NCBI GenBank assembly: GCA_009774395.1 | Contig: VSNQ01000005.1 | Span: 12,181-76,180, forward strand | DNA: 64,000 nucleotides | Direction: 5' to 3' | Source of the DNA: Lachnospiraceae bacterium | GTDB lineage: Bacteria > Bacillota > Clostridia > Lachnospirales > Lachnospiraceae | Part shown: positions 51,981 to 60,317 of the stretch, piece after piece | How positions within the stretch are numbered: position 1 is the first letter of the stretch | How the letters are laid out: every line of letters begins with the position of its first letter | Made by a program: the position numbers and the translations under genes | The notes under the pieces: generated by a model | What the model was told of the DNA's origin: nothing | Databases searched by the model: none | The model's input: only the letters and a program-made list of their open reading frames with translations

Positions 51981-52556
51981 CTAAAAATCAAACTCTTGTA
52001 AGAAGTATTGAAACACTTGTTCTCTTTCTCTTGCGGTTTCAAAATATGGCAAACTATACTTTTGACATTGCTCTTTCATGCAGATGCTTTGCTCCACGAT
52101 ATACACTGCCCCTTCTCGAAGTTCTTCATCCGGTTTGTAGAAAGTATAATCTTTTTCTGTATCGTATCTCTTTTGTATTGCGAACCGTTCTTCCGGCGTT
52201 ACGTCAGACGTAATAAAATAAGCAATTTTACAGTTCGCCCCATCAATATATTTTATATAATCCTCTGGCAGAAGCTGATTGATGTCCAGCACCATGCCAG
52301 GTTCAAACTCATCGTATTCGCCACTGTCCAACATTGCCCGAATAAAAGGCGCTATCTTACCGCTGATTACATGTAATGTATCCATAGAAGACAAACCAGC
52401 ATACGTATTCACCCCTGTTTCGGGAAAACACTTCTCAAATCCTGCTATTATGGAATCCATGCTAATATGCTGATACCCATACTGCTTTGCCAGCCGATGA
52501 GAAATTGTGCTTTTCCCGGCTCTTGGGACACCCGCAATAATCATATTATTTATCAT
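51981..52556 (-). CDS. P-loop nucleotide kinase-like protein
   Basis: 191 residues. IIAGVPRAGKSTISHRLA is a Walker A loop as in adenylate- or shikimate-kinase-like small kinases; ISMDSIIAGFEK and a lid-like region TPEERFAIQKRYD follow. No exact family recognised; it could phosphorylate a small metabolite or nucleotide. ATG 52556 with GGAG ten bases upstream. Stands alone, neighbours unrelated. Confidence 0.7.
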   Translation of the reverse strand: MINNMIIAGVPRAGKSTISHRLAKQYGYQHISMDSIIAGFEKCFPETGVNTYAGLSSMDTLHVISGKIAPFIRAMLDSGEYDEFEPGMVLDINQLLPEDYIKYIDGANCKIAYFITSDVTPEERFAIQKRYDTEKDYTFYKPDEELREGAVYIVEQSICMKEQCQKYSLPYFETAREREQVFQYFLQEFDF

Positions 52557-52611
52557 CTTATAACTTCTCCAAATCCTTATTTTATTTCACACCCAAATAG
52601 GAATTTTCGTG

Positions 52612-53162
52612 TTACTTGATACCATTCCTATTCCATTGTATTACGGTTTTATATCCAAGCTTTTCGTACCATGGTGCTAAATACGTATAGTGTATATAGC
52701 TGTAATCATAGCCTTCTTCTTTTAATTTTTGCGTTACGTACTTAACCATTGTCAGTCCTATTCCTTTGTCGCGGTATTCCGGAAGTGTTCCTACACATCC
52801 GGCACCGCCTATTTTAAGCTTATGTCCATTTATTTCGTATATTCCCATATTGTCAACAAGGCAGAAACTTGCAACTTTTCCGTTTATATATCCGCAAAAT
52901 ATTCTGTCATTTTCGTTGAAAAACGGCGTCCAGTGTTGTTCAACCTTTTCTACTTTTTTCCTTAATTCATCCATGCCGCCATTATAAAAACCGAATGAAA
53001 CACTGTCATCAAATTGTTTGTTGTACTTGCTGCTATCGAATTCGTTAAGATAAAGTATCATTTCATCAAAAACGTATTCTTCTGGCAGAGCGCAAATAGA
53101 CTCGCTTTCAAAGAAATCTGGGTGTAATAGTTAAATAATTGTATGCATTCTTGTTTATTCAT
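52612..53162 (-). pseudogene. GNAT acetyltransferase gene with a single-base frameshift near its 5' end
   Basis: The natural start is ATG 53162 (MNKQECIQLFNYYT). From there the frame breaks near 53114-53127, while the following frame reads PDFFESESICALPEEYVFDE and continues to the stop at 52612. Restoring one C in the run ACCCAGA (3 C; 4 would fit) yields a continuous protein of about 183 residues, with GNAT motif LPEYRDKGIGLTMVKYVTQ. As it stands a shorter product from ATG 53061 (149 aa) is possible. It may be a real mutation or an assembly error at a homopolymer. Confidence 0.7.
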
Positions 53163-53305
53163 GTATTTGTCCTCATGAAATCTAAATTTGCAGATGAAGT
53201 ACTTGAACTTCCCTTATTTTTTAAGTTTATACAGTAAATTGCTATGTATTTTCCCTTGTTTTTGCCCTTATGGATAGTTTACAAGGGAAAGTTTTTTCTG
53301 AGCAT

Positions 53306-53500
53306 CTAGGCTTGATAAATTTCAATACACCTATACTTCCTGTAACTGCATTTCCTGAATCTGCTGTGTACTTCCATGCCACATTTATTATAATAATCAC
53401 GTCTTTCCTGCGGTGTCATGCCTTTTGTAATATTATAATTATATTCCCATATTTTGTGGATGTCCTCGATAGTAAAGTCTGGACTGATTATTAGCTTATT
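53306..53500 (-). pseudogene. Remnant of a small conserved ORF
   Basis: A minus-strand frame reading LIISPDFTIEDIHKIWEYNYNITKG then MTPQERRDYYNKCGMEVHSR (given in two parts) ends at TAG 53306-53308. From memory it resembles small hypothetical proteins of Lachnospiraceae. The expected Met before NKLIISPDF is replaced by TTA (Leu) and no ribosome site precedes it. So it appears decayed; an internal ATG would only give a fragment. Confidence 0.4.
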
Positions 53501-53543
53501 TAAAGTTATTAACTTATCAACAATAGAATTTTACAACCTTGCA

Positions 53544-54545
53544 TTAAAACAGCTTGTTATTTTGCAAAATAATATACGTTCCGATTTTGTCATTATATCT
53601 TGAATAATCTAAATTCATCATATTATATAGATATTGTTTTACTTTATCAATAGAAGAAAATCTTGATGCCGCATAAGGTGATTCTGGGTTTGTTTTTTCA
53701 AATAACAGATACTCCCCATTATCTATTTCAAGCAAAGTCGCTGCGTGTGAAGCACATATTCTGTTACCACTCTGCGTCCAAAAAGTAATTAATGAAAAGG
53801 CGTCTTCTTTAAATAAAATTTCCTGCTCGTTCCATTTTTTTTGAATGGCATCAAACATTTCCTGCTCACTGCATTGTTCTGTAACAGGAATGGGATTAAA
53901 CAAGGTAAAATATTCTGCCTGTGTATCCTTACTCCAATCAATCAGCGGAAAAGGAACATATGCTTTATGCTCACCCTCTACAGCATCCCGTCCAAAAAGA
54001 ATATCTCCGTCTGTATAGAGCCATGCCGTATTCTCATCCCAACAGTCAAAATTTTCTTCTTTTATTACTTCCCCTACTGATATATTGTCCCGATTTAACT
54101 CATAAGCTACAATCCTGCAAATAACATCATGATAATTTCGGTTATTACGCTTGTACCATTGTGTAGACATAGGAGGGTATTCCCCATAATCAACCAACAT
54201 TTTGTCTGCTGTAATAAAATCCCCTACTAAAGTAAAGGACGGGCACTCTCTCATGCTGTTATTATAATCAGTTACCCAATTTAATACAGTATCAATATGG
54301 TTTGTCCCAATACCTGCTTTTATCAAAGTATCCCGTACTTCTGTCATAGATGCTTCACTGTCTAAATTTGAATATATCAATTTATCTTGTGGAATAACTT
54401 CCATATTTTGGATACTTAGAACTTCCTCGCTCGCTTGGCTGTTTTCTTGATTCTCCTCTATTGTCGTAATTGATGTTTCTGTATTTCCGCAAGCAGAACA
54501 AAGCAACAAAATCAATGACACACAGAAGCAAGCAGATTTTTTCAT
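53544..54545 (-). CDS. Putative lipoprotein of unknown function
   Basis: 333 residues from ATG 54545 (AAGGAGG eleven bases upstream), beginning KKSACFCVSLILLLCSACGN, a signal peptide with lipobox LCSAC. The mature part is a mixed alpha/beta domain with WVTDYNNSMRECP, DGDILFGRDAV and ASHAATLLEIDNG; His and Cys near the end of that segment suggest a cysteine-peptidase-like or unknown enzyme, not proven. A clear promoter lies at 54624-54652. No family recognised. Confidence 0.65.
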   Translation of the reverse strand: MKKSACFCVSLILLLCSACGNTETSITTIEENQENSQASEEVLSIQNMEVIPQDKLIYSNLDSEASMTEVRDTLIKAGIGTNHIDTVLNWVTDYNNSMRECPSFTLVGDFITADKMLVDYGEYPPMSTQWYKRNNRNYHDVICRIVAYELNRDNISVGEVIKEENFDCWDENTAWLYTDGDILFGRDAVEGEHKAYVPFPLIDWSKDTQAEYFTLFNPIPVTEQCSEQEMFDAIQKKWNEQEILFKEDAFSLITFWTQSGNRICASHAATLLEIDNGEYLLFEKTNPESPYAASRFSSIDKVKQYLYNMMNLDYSRYNDKIGTYIILQNNKLF

Positions 54546-54623
54546 ACTTTGCAAAACCTCCTTCTTATTTTTCCCAATCGTTGGCTTAGTTTTACGCATT
54601 AACGATTCGTTTTTCCTTTCTGA

Positions 54624-54652
54624 ATTATAACACTCTTTCTATTTTAATACAA
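54624..54652 (-). promoter_or_regulatory. Promoter of the 54545 lipoprotein gene
   Basis: Minus strand TTGTAT (54647-54652), 17-bp spacer, TATAAT (54624-54629). Confidence 0.65.
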
Positions 54653-54750
54653 TTATTTTATTGGTAACAAATTGCGCACATAATTCCCATTAATTTAGCG
54701 TGGGTATGAAAAACAGCAAACGCTTACTCTTATTGTACCTAATAATTAAA

Positions 54751-54779
54751 TAGACTTTATATCTGAGTTGTGATATACT
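54751..54779 (+). promoter_or_regulatory. Promoter of the coiled-coil gene
   Basis: TAGACT (54751-54756), 17-bp spacer, TATACT (54774-54779), with TG upstream of the -10. The predicted start of transcription is near 54786; ribosome site AAGGGGGAG precedes ATG 54835. Confidence 0.6.
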
Positions 54780-54834
54780 TACTTCAATAAGAAAGTAACA
54801 ATGCAATTGGCAATTATAATAAAGGGGGAGTTAA

Positions 54835-55179
54835 ATGACCGATAGCGAAAAACTTGATTTACTTTTAACCGAAATACAAAGTATAAAAGGCGAAATGCAG
54901 GGTATGAAAAGCGAAATGCAGGACATGAAAAGCGAAATGCAGGACATGAAAAGCGAAATGCAGAATATGAAAGAAAATATTGATAAATTATCTATGGGAC
55001 AATTAGAAATTAAGAAAGAGAGCTATATGCTGAATCGGAAAATATCCGATACTTATAATGTCGCCCTTGACGCACTTGGTACGAGTGCCGAAAATCGTAC
55101 ATGGCTTGAAAAAGGAGCCTTAATCGAACTCTGTCATACTTATTTTCCTCATTCTTTCCAATTCGCTACACACGTGTAG
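54835..55179 (+). CDS. Small coiled-coil protein with 21-bp heptad repeats
   Basis: 114 residues. About residues 18-46 contain four tandem heptads of the type MQDMKSE, encoded by nearly identical 21-bp units, then a second helical region (LSMGQLEIKKESYMLNRKIS). Heptads predict a parallel coiled coil. The C terminus (HSFQFATHV) lies within a 31-bp palindromic repeat that recurs at 56733-56763, so the original end may differ. The gene faces the frameshifted AlbA_2 gene. Function unknown; not a recognised antitoxin. Confidence 0.7.
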   Translation: MTDSEKLDLLLTEIQSIKGEMQGMKSEMQDMKSEMQDMKSEMQNMKENIDKLSMGQLEIKKESYMLNRKISDTYNVALDALGTSAENRTWLEKGALIELCHTYFPHSFQFATHV

Positions 55180-55185
55180 CCAATT
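55155..55185. repeat. 31-bp near-palindromic repeat, copy 1
   Basis: Contains GCTACAC-A-CGTGTAGC. Matches 56733-56763 with three differences in direct orientation. It overlaps the 3' end of the coiled-coil gene. The two copies bracket the AlbA_2 gene. Confidence 0.6.
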
Positions 55186-55263
55186 ACAATTTTTCTAAAT
55201 TCTCATTATTACAACTTGGTCATTATCTTGGTCACTTTGACCAAGATGCGAGCTAATTAGTTA

Positions 55264-56618
55264 CTAAACATAGTATTTTTGATTTCCACTTTTTGGCTTG
55301 TCTGGAATTGTCATTTTTAACTGTCCTGTTTTAATCATAGGATTAAGATAATGCCTTCTAAAAAAGCTCCTATCATTTATTTTAATATACTCCATAATTT
55401 CCTTAGCAGTATGTGGCTGTTTGCAAAAGGCAATTATCATCTTAGTCACATCTTGGTCACTTTGACCAAGACGTGAATCTTCATTCAGCAAATCCAAATA
55501 CTTATCACACGCCTTACAAAGCACCATAATCCCTGATGCGCTTATATTATATTCCGGCAATGGCGCATCATACTTTGCACAAGCCTCTCTGATTTTGTCA
55601 AATCCCCTTCCCCATGCCTCAATCATTCCACTCTTAAAAAAACACCCGCCAGTTTGGGATTATACGGCTTAGAAGAATGCTTCATAAATAATTTATCTGT
55701 TGAATCTAACCTTGCCGGCATTTGTCCATCGTTCCAAACATATATTTTATCTTCATACACGCTGATTTGGATAGAATTGCAGCTACTGTAATCCTTATGC
55801 ACAATTGCATTCAGCAAAATCTCACGAAAGGCATCCTGATGAACCATAAACTGCTCAACTCTTTGAATGCCATCATAAAAAATCAATGCTTTCAGATATT
55901 TCGTATAGACTAAATTAACTGTCTTATCCACCTGTTCAATGAGAGAACCATGTACTTCATCCTGATATCTCAAATCAGAATCGGAATCGCCAAAATAGCC
56001 AATCTTAATATAAGAACCTGTAACCCATTTCTCTGGATCTTTATAGAATGCCAACATTGCTGCTCTTATCAGATAACCATCTTCATCAATTAGGTGAAGA
56101 TTTTCCATCAATATAGTATCATCAACCTTTGTTTCTTCCTCTGTCAGCCTTCCTCTTCTTATCGCCTTTTCTTTCAGCAAATCAATTGCTTCTCTCCTTA
56201 AATCTGTCACTTTCAGCTTCGGTATTGGCATGCCATCCCATGTTCTGCCCTGTGATTTCAGAATTGCTTTGTCCAGTTCTTTTCCTGTTATCGTTCTCAT
56301 CGTGCTACCAGAACGATAAAAATATTTACCATGATAGCTAATGAGGGACGGGTACTTGTCTACAATAATTTCAATGTATTGCAAGTCATTTTCGTATCGC
56401 AAATTGACATCTGCCACAATGCCCATTGTATCTGTAATTTTATTTGGAATAGACTCCAATAGTTTTTTCCTATCTTTATCGCTAAGTCCAACAACATCTC
56501 CATTATCATTCTTGCCAATATAAAGTGTTCCTCCATAAGCATTCGCATATCCACAAATCCACTCTAAAAACTCATCATGCCATGATTCTTTCCATTCTAT
56601 TGTCTGATGTTCTGGCAT
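55264..56618 (-). pseudogene. AlbA_2 (Schlafen-type) DNA-binding/ATPase-like gene, split by a -1 frameshift
   Basis: Starts at ATG 56618 (AGGTGA upstream), EHQTIEWKESWHDEFLEWIC, with FYRSGSTMR and HKDYSS, the AlbA_2 plus ATPase-like (HATPase_c_4) layout of RecG-like regulators. The first frame ends GVFLRVE with TGA at 55623; a second frame continuing MIEAWGRGFDKIREACAKYD starts at ATG 55626 and ends at 55264 after a winged-helix-like tail. A single T in the run of seven at 55632-55638 restores one ORF of 450 residues. The site reads T TTT TTA in frame, a heptamer known for -1 frameshifting. Thus a true pseudogene, a programmed frameshift or an assembly error are all possible. Confidence 0.7.
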
Positions 56619-56732
56619 ACTTGTCACCTGCTTTCTATCAAAATACTATTGCATATGTAATACTGTTGTACATTTTGTAGAATCTATTTCCGAAAAGTTA
56701 TGGTATGTTATAATTTTTCAACAAATAAACTA

Positions 56733-56763
56733 TTTCCAATTCACTACACATGTGTAGCGAATT
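56733..56763. repeat. 31-bp near-palindromic repeat, copy 2
   Basis: Contains CTACACATGTGTAG. Direct repeat of 55155-55185 with three differences. It lies ~115 bp upstream of the AlbA_2 start, so it could also be an operator. Confidence 0.6.
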
Positions 56764-56883
56764 TACTAATGCATTGCTGCAAAAATACGAACTTACTATT
56801 TTCATAATATACTGTGCTATGATAATCTTTTATAATTCGTTGAAAACAATACAAATTTCTCCTTATACATATTCTTTTATATT

Positions 56884-58428
56884 TTACACAATATCCCATA
56901 TTTTTGTATCAAAAGCTGATGTATCAATTTCTTCTAACACTGCAACAGCTAAAACTTTTCGTGCTCTGCTAAATGCAACATATCCTAAGCGATAGTCTTC
57001 ATCGCTCTCATTTCTCATATCAGTTTTAGTCATGTTAAGCCATTTAAATAACTGCTTTTCATTTTCGGCAACCACTAAAACACAGTCTGCTTCAAGTCCT
57101 TTTGCCTTATGTATTGTCATGTACTTCATTAAACACTCATCTTTTTTATAGCTCTCTGTAAACTTAGATGCAAAATTAAACTCCTGTGTTTTTCCATTTA
57201 TATCCATTATTGAATTTTTAAAAACAATCCGTTTTCTATATAATTCCATGCATCCTTTCTTAGCCAATTTCAACACAATTTCGTCTGTCAGTTTTTCTTT
57301 CTCTATTTCATTTCTTATAAATACACAAATTCTACTTAACATATATGGTGTTAAACTATATTGTTCCATAAAATCTTTATGGGACAATCCCGTAGAGGAA
57401 ATTATATAATCACTCAATTTCTTTAAATCAATCCTCTCTATATTACTAAGCAAATCTTGTATTTCACTTTTATTAAATTCCTGTAATGTAGCACCTTTTT
57501 TTGCTATAATCATACCACTTTTACAATTGTATTGTTCTTTTAATTCGATAAACTTATTCTTAATTTCCGCTTCTTTACAGGAATTAATAAATTGTATTTT
57601 GCAAAATCTCCCCTTCTCTGATTCTTGTTTATCTAACGTACAATAACAATTGATAAATTCTACAATTTCTTTACTTGACCTATGATTTGCTAACAACTTT
57701 CTTTTCTTACACAACTCCAAGCTTTCCAGTTGTCTAATCGGCTGCTTATTCTTTGCTGGTGCCCGTTCTCCTATTTGAGATTGACCATATCGAAATCTAT
57801 ATATTGACTGGTCTGGATCACCCACGACAGAAATTTCTGTTGCTTTTCTCTTTTCCAATAACATTACAATATTATGCCCATATATACTGATATCCTGATA
57901 CTCATCTATAAACAAATACTGTATTCTATTGGAAATAGACTTCATTATTTTAGTTTCTTTAGACAATTGATTTGCAATTTTTATAATACCATCATATGTA
58001 TAAATTCCTTTCTTAGCTGCTGCTTCTATTGCACTATTACGCCTACTTTGTATTAAACGTGATTTAATATCTTGTTTTTCCTTTTTATCCTTGTCAGGAT
58101 TAGATTGTTCAACCCATGAATCAATCCATTCAAAGCCTTTCATGCTTAACTTATCCACTACTAATACATTCGCAACATTATATCCCAAACTATCTGCATG
58201 TGGCATAATAAAATAGTGCATTAGAAAGCTATGAATCGTTCCGATAAAAATATTGGGCGTTATTACAATTGAATCAGACAGTTTCTCCTTAATATCATCA
58301 ACTGATGCATTAGTATATGTTATGACTGCCATTTCTTTATTCTGTTTAAGATGCGAAACTGCACTTTTTATTTGTTTTACCAAATCGGTTGTCTTCCCTG
58401 AACCGGGACCTGCTAACGTAAGCTTCAT
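56884..58428 (-). CDS. gajB: Gabija-type GajB: UvrD/Rep-family superfamily 1 helicase
   Basis: 514 residues. It opens LTLAGPGSGKTTDLVKQI (Walker A), TYTNASVDDI, then LFIDEYQDISIYG (Walker B, DEYQD), VVGDPDQSIYRFRYG and C-terminal YMTIHKAKGLEAD and LGYVAFSRARKVL (motifs V and VI). Shorter than full UvrD and of the right size for GajB. Located directly after the OLD-family gene with a 7-bp gap; AAGGGATG at the gajA end supplies its ribosome site. In Gabija the helicase senses or activates the GajA nuclease. Confidence 0.85.
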   Translation of the reverse strand: MKLTLAGPGSGKTTDLVKQIKSAVSHLKQNKEMAVITYTNASVDDIKEKLSDSIVITPNIFIGTIHSFLMHYFIMPHADSLGYNVANVLVVDKLSMKGFEWIDSWVEQSNPDKDKKEKQDIKSRLIQSRRNSAIEAAAKKGIYTYDGIIKIANQLSKETKIMKSISNRIQYLFIDEYQDISIYGHNIVMLLEKRKATEISVVGDPDQSIYRFRYGQSQIGERAPAKNKQPIRQLESLELCKKRKLLANHRSSKEIVEFINCYCTLDKQESEKGRFCKIQFINSCKEAEIKNKFIELKEQYNCKSGMIIAKKGATLQEFNKSEIQDLLSNIERIDLKKLSDYIISSTGLSHKDFMEQYSLTPYMLSRICVFIRNEIEKEKLTDEIVLKLAKKGCMELYRKRIVFKNSIMDINGKTQEFNFASKFTESYKKDECLMKYMTIHKAKGLEADCVLVVAENEKQLFKWLNMTKTDMRNESDEDYRLGYVAFSRARKVLAVAVLEEIDTSAFDTKIWDIV

Positions 58429-58435
58429 TCAGTGT

Positions 58436-60256
58436 TCATCCCTTATCTATAAATTCAAACGCATCAATGATATATTGCGGCACATCAAATATATCATGCT
58501 TTGCATTGAGCTTCTTTTCCAACGCCTCCGATAATTCAAATGCAAATTCTGACTTATACTTCTCTACACACTCAAACAACTCATCTATATCAAATTTTTC
58601 GATTTGCCGTTTTTTGAATACATCATTACATTTATTTGGTCGTACTACTCCTAATATCTCTGCCAAAAACTGTCTTTTCTTTTTTTGTGATTTATTACAA
58701 TCAAAAATCTCTTTTTCAAAAGTACCTTGATTATGCGTTATACATACATTAATTATAGTAGAATCATATTCCTTTTTCAAATCATCTGCTCTTTTTTCTG
58801 TGCTTGTTCCTGTATCACTATCTGTAACTACAGCAGTTCTTATAAAATATCCATTTTTTACTATGTTAAGAAAATTTGCAAATGCTACTCCATTAACATT
58901 AATTATCTGACAGCCAGCCTTTTGAAGTGACTTTCCGTATTTCCACTGAAAAAAAACAGGCAATAATATTTCTTCTGCGATACCCTCTACAAATATGAGC
59001 TTCCTTGTAAAAAACATTGTTGAATTCGTTGCATTTAACCACTTCTGCAAATATCGAATACTCTGTCTATCCTTACTTTTATTTTCATTAAATCCTTCAA
59101 GCAAATAGTGATTATCAATGCAATTTCCGTTTTTATACATAACCACTGTATTTTTCAGTTCCAAATAACTTGCAATATGTGTAGAATGCGTTGTTACCAA
59201 AATTTGCTGTTTTCCCTTGCCATCTTCCGCCACTAAATTTTCTGCTAAATGTTTTTGAACAATAGGGCATAAATGCGCTTCTGGTTCTTCTATTACAATT
59301 ACCCTGAAAAAGTTGTTCTCTTTTTCATATAAATGCGCTAAAATCACAGCAATATATAACAAATTATTTCTACCCAACCCATTTCGCTCAATACTAACAG
59401 CCTCATCGCCATACTGCATACCAATTTTTTTCAGTATTTCTGATAGTTCTATGGAACTAAATTGAAAATCGACGGTATTTGTACTCGTTTCTGTTTCCAA
59501 AGAAATTTTATTCAAATAATTTCCAATATCTTTTTTTAATACTTCAAGAACTGACTTATCATTTTTAACTGTATTATCCAATGCAAGCATCTGTTCTTTT
59601 ATTAAGCTAAAACTTGATGCATCCCGATCATTCAAAATTCGATAAAGCAGCTTCTTATCACTATTGGAATTTAACTCTCTTTTCACATCACGTAAAGCAT
59701 CCAGATACTCCACCTTCAACATCTTTAACCAATAATTTACTACTGTGGAATCCTGCTTCCCCCATACAATAGAATATTCATAGTCTTCAATTGGAAAGTC
59801 AACGTATTCCATCGCATCTTTCCCTTTTTCCTTAATAAGTTGTTTCGTTTTGCTTATATACTCCTTTTTCTTTGGTGATTGATACGAATACACATAACTG
59901 ATTCTCGCTAATTTGGAATCATAATCATACCAACATCTTTCCGCAATTGGTTCTTGATCCAAATCAGGCTCCATAAAGTACAAATCAATTCTTATTTCCG
60001 GAAAAATAATCTGCTCCTCTGTATTATCAATCATGTCTTTCTTAAATTGATGTATGGTTTGAATACTAAAATCCTCTATTTCAAGTTTTCTCTTTTTGTA
60101 TACAGAAATCTCATTTGACAAAACAAGTGATATCGCTTCTAAGAGATTACTTTTACCAACATTATTTTCTCCGATAATTGTTGTAAAAGGTTTTAATTCG
60201 ATTTCAAAATCCTTTAAATTCCGAAAATTTTTAATCTTTATCTTAGAAATATACAT
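58436..60256 (-). CDS. gajA: Gabija-type GajA: OLD-family ATPase with TOPRIM nuclease domain
   Basis: About 606 residues from ATG 60256 (alternative ATG 60262; GAGGG eight bases before the former). N-terminal ATPase: ISKIKIKNFRNLKDFEIEL and IIGENNVGKSNLLEAI (Walker A), ABC-like LGRNNLLYIAVILAHL and VIVIEEPEAHLCP (Walker B), then a TOPRIM domain with LIFVEGIAEEILLPVF and VVTDSDTG. OLD nucleases nick or cut DNA when ATP pools fall. With a UvrD-like partner it forms a Gabija-like anti-phage pair, downstream of hsdR on the same strand. The assignment is by domain order only. Confidence 0.85.
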   Translation of the reverse strand: MYISKIKIKNFRNLKDFEIELKPFTTIIGENNVGKSNLLEAISLVLSNEISVYKKRKLEIEDFSIQTIHQFKKDMIDNTEEQIIFPEIRIDLYFMEPDLDQEPIAERCWYDYDSKLARISYVYSYQSPKKKEYISKTKQLIKEKGKDAMEYVDFPIEDYEYSIVWGKQDSTVVNYWLKMLKVEYLDALRDVKRELNSNSDKKLLYRILNDRDASSFSLIKEQMLALDNTVKNDKSVLEVLKKDIGNYLNKISLETETSTNTVDFQFSSIELSEILKKIGMQYGDEAVSIERNGLGRNNLLYIAVILAHLYEKENNFFRVIVIEEPEAHLCPIVQKHLAENLVAEDGKGKQQILVTTHSTHIASYLELKNTVVMYKNGNCIDNHYLLEGFNENKSKDRQSIRYLQKWLNATNSTMFFTRKLIFVEGIAEEILLPVFFQWKYGKSLQKAGCQIINVNGVAFANFLNIVKNGYFIRTAVVTDSDTGTSTEKRADDLKKEYDSTIINVCITHNQGTFEKEIFDCNKSQKKKRQFLAEILGVVRPNKCNDVFKKRQIEKFDIDELFECVEKYKSEFAFELSEALEKKLNAKHDIFDVPQYIIDAFEFIDKG

Positions 60257-60317
60257 TTTCATTGCCCTCACTATTTTCCACATTATATAGCAAAGATTCA
60301 TTCATTAAATTTACACA

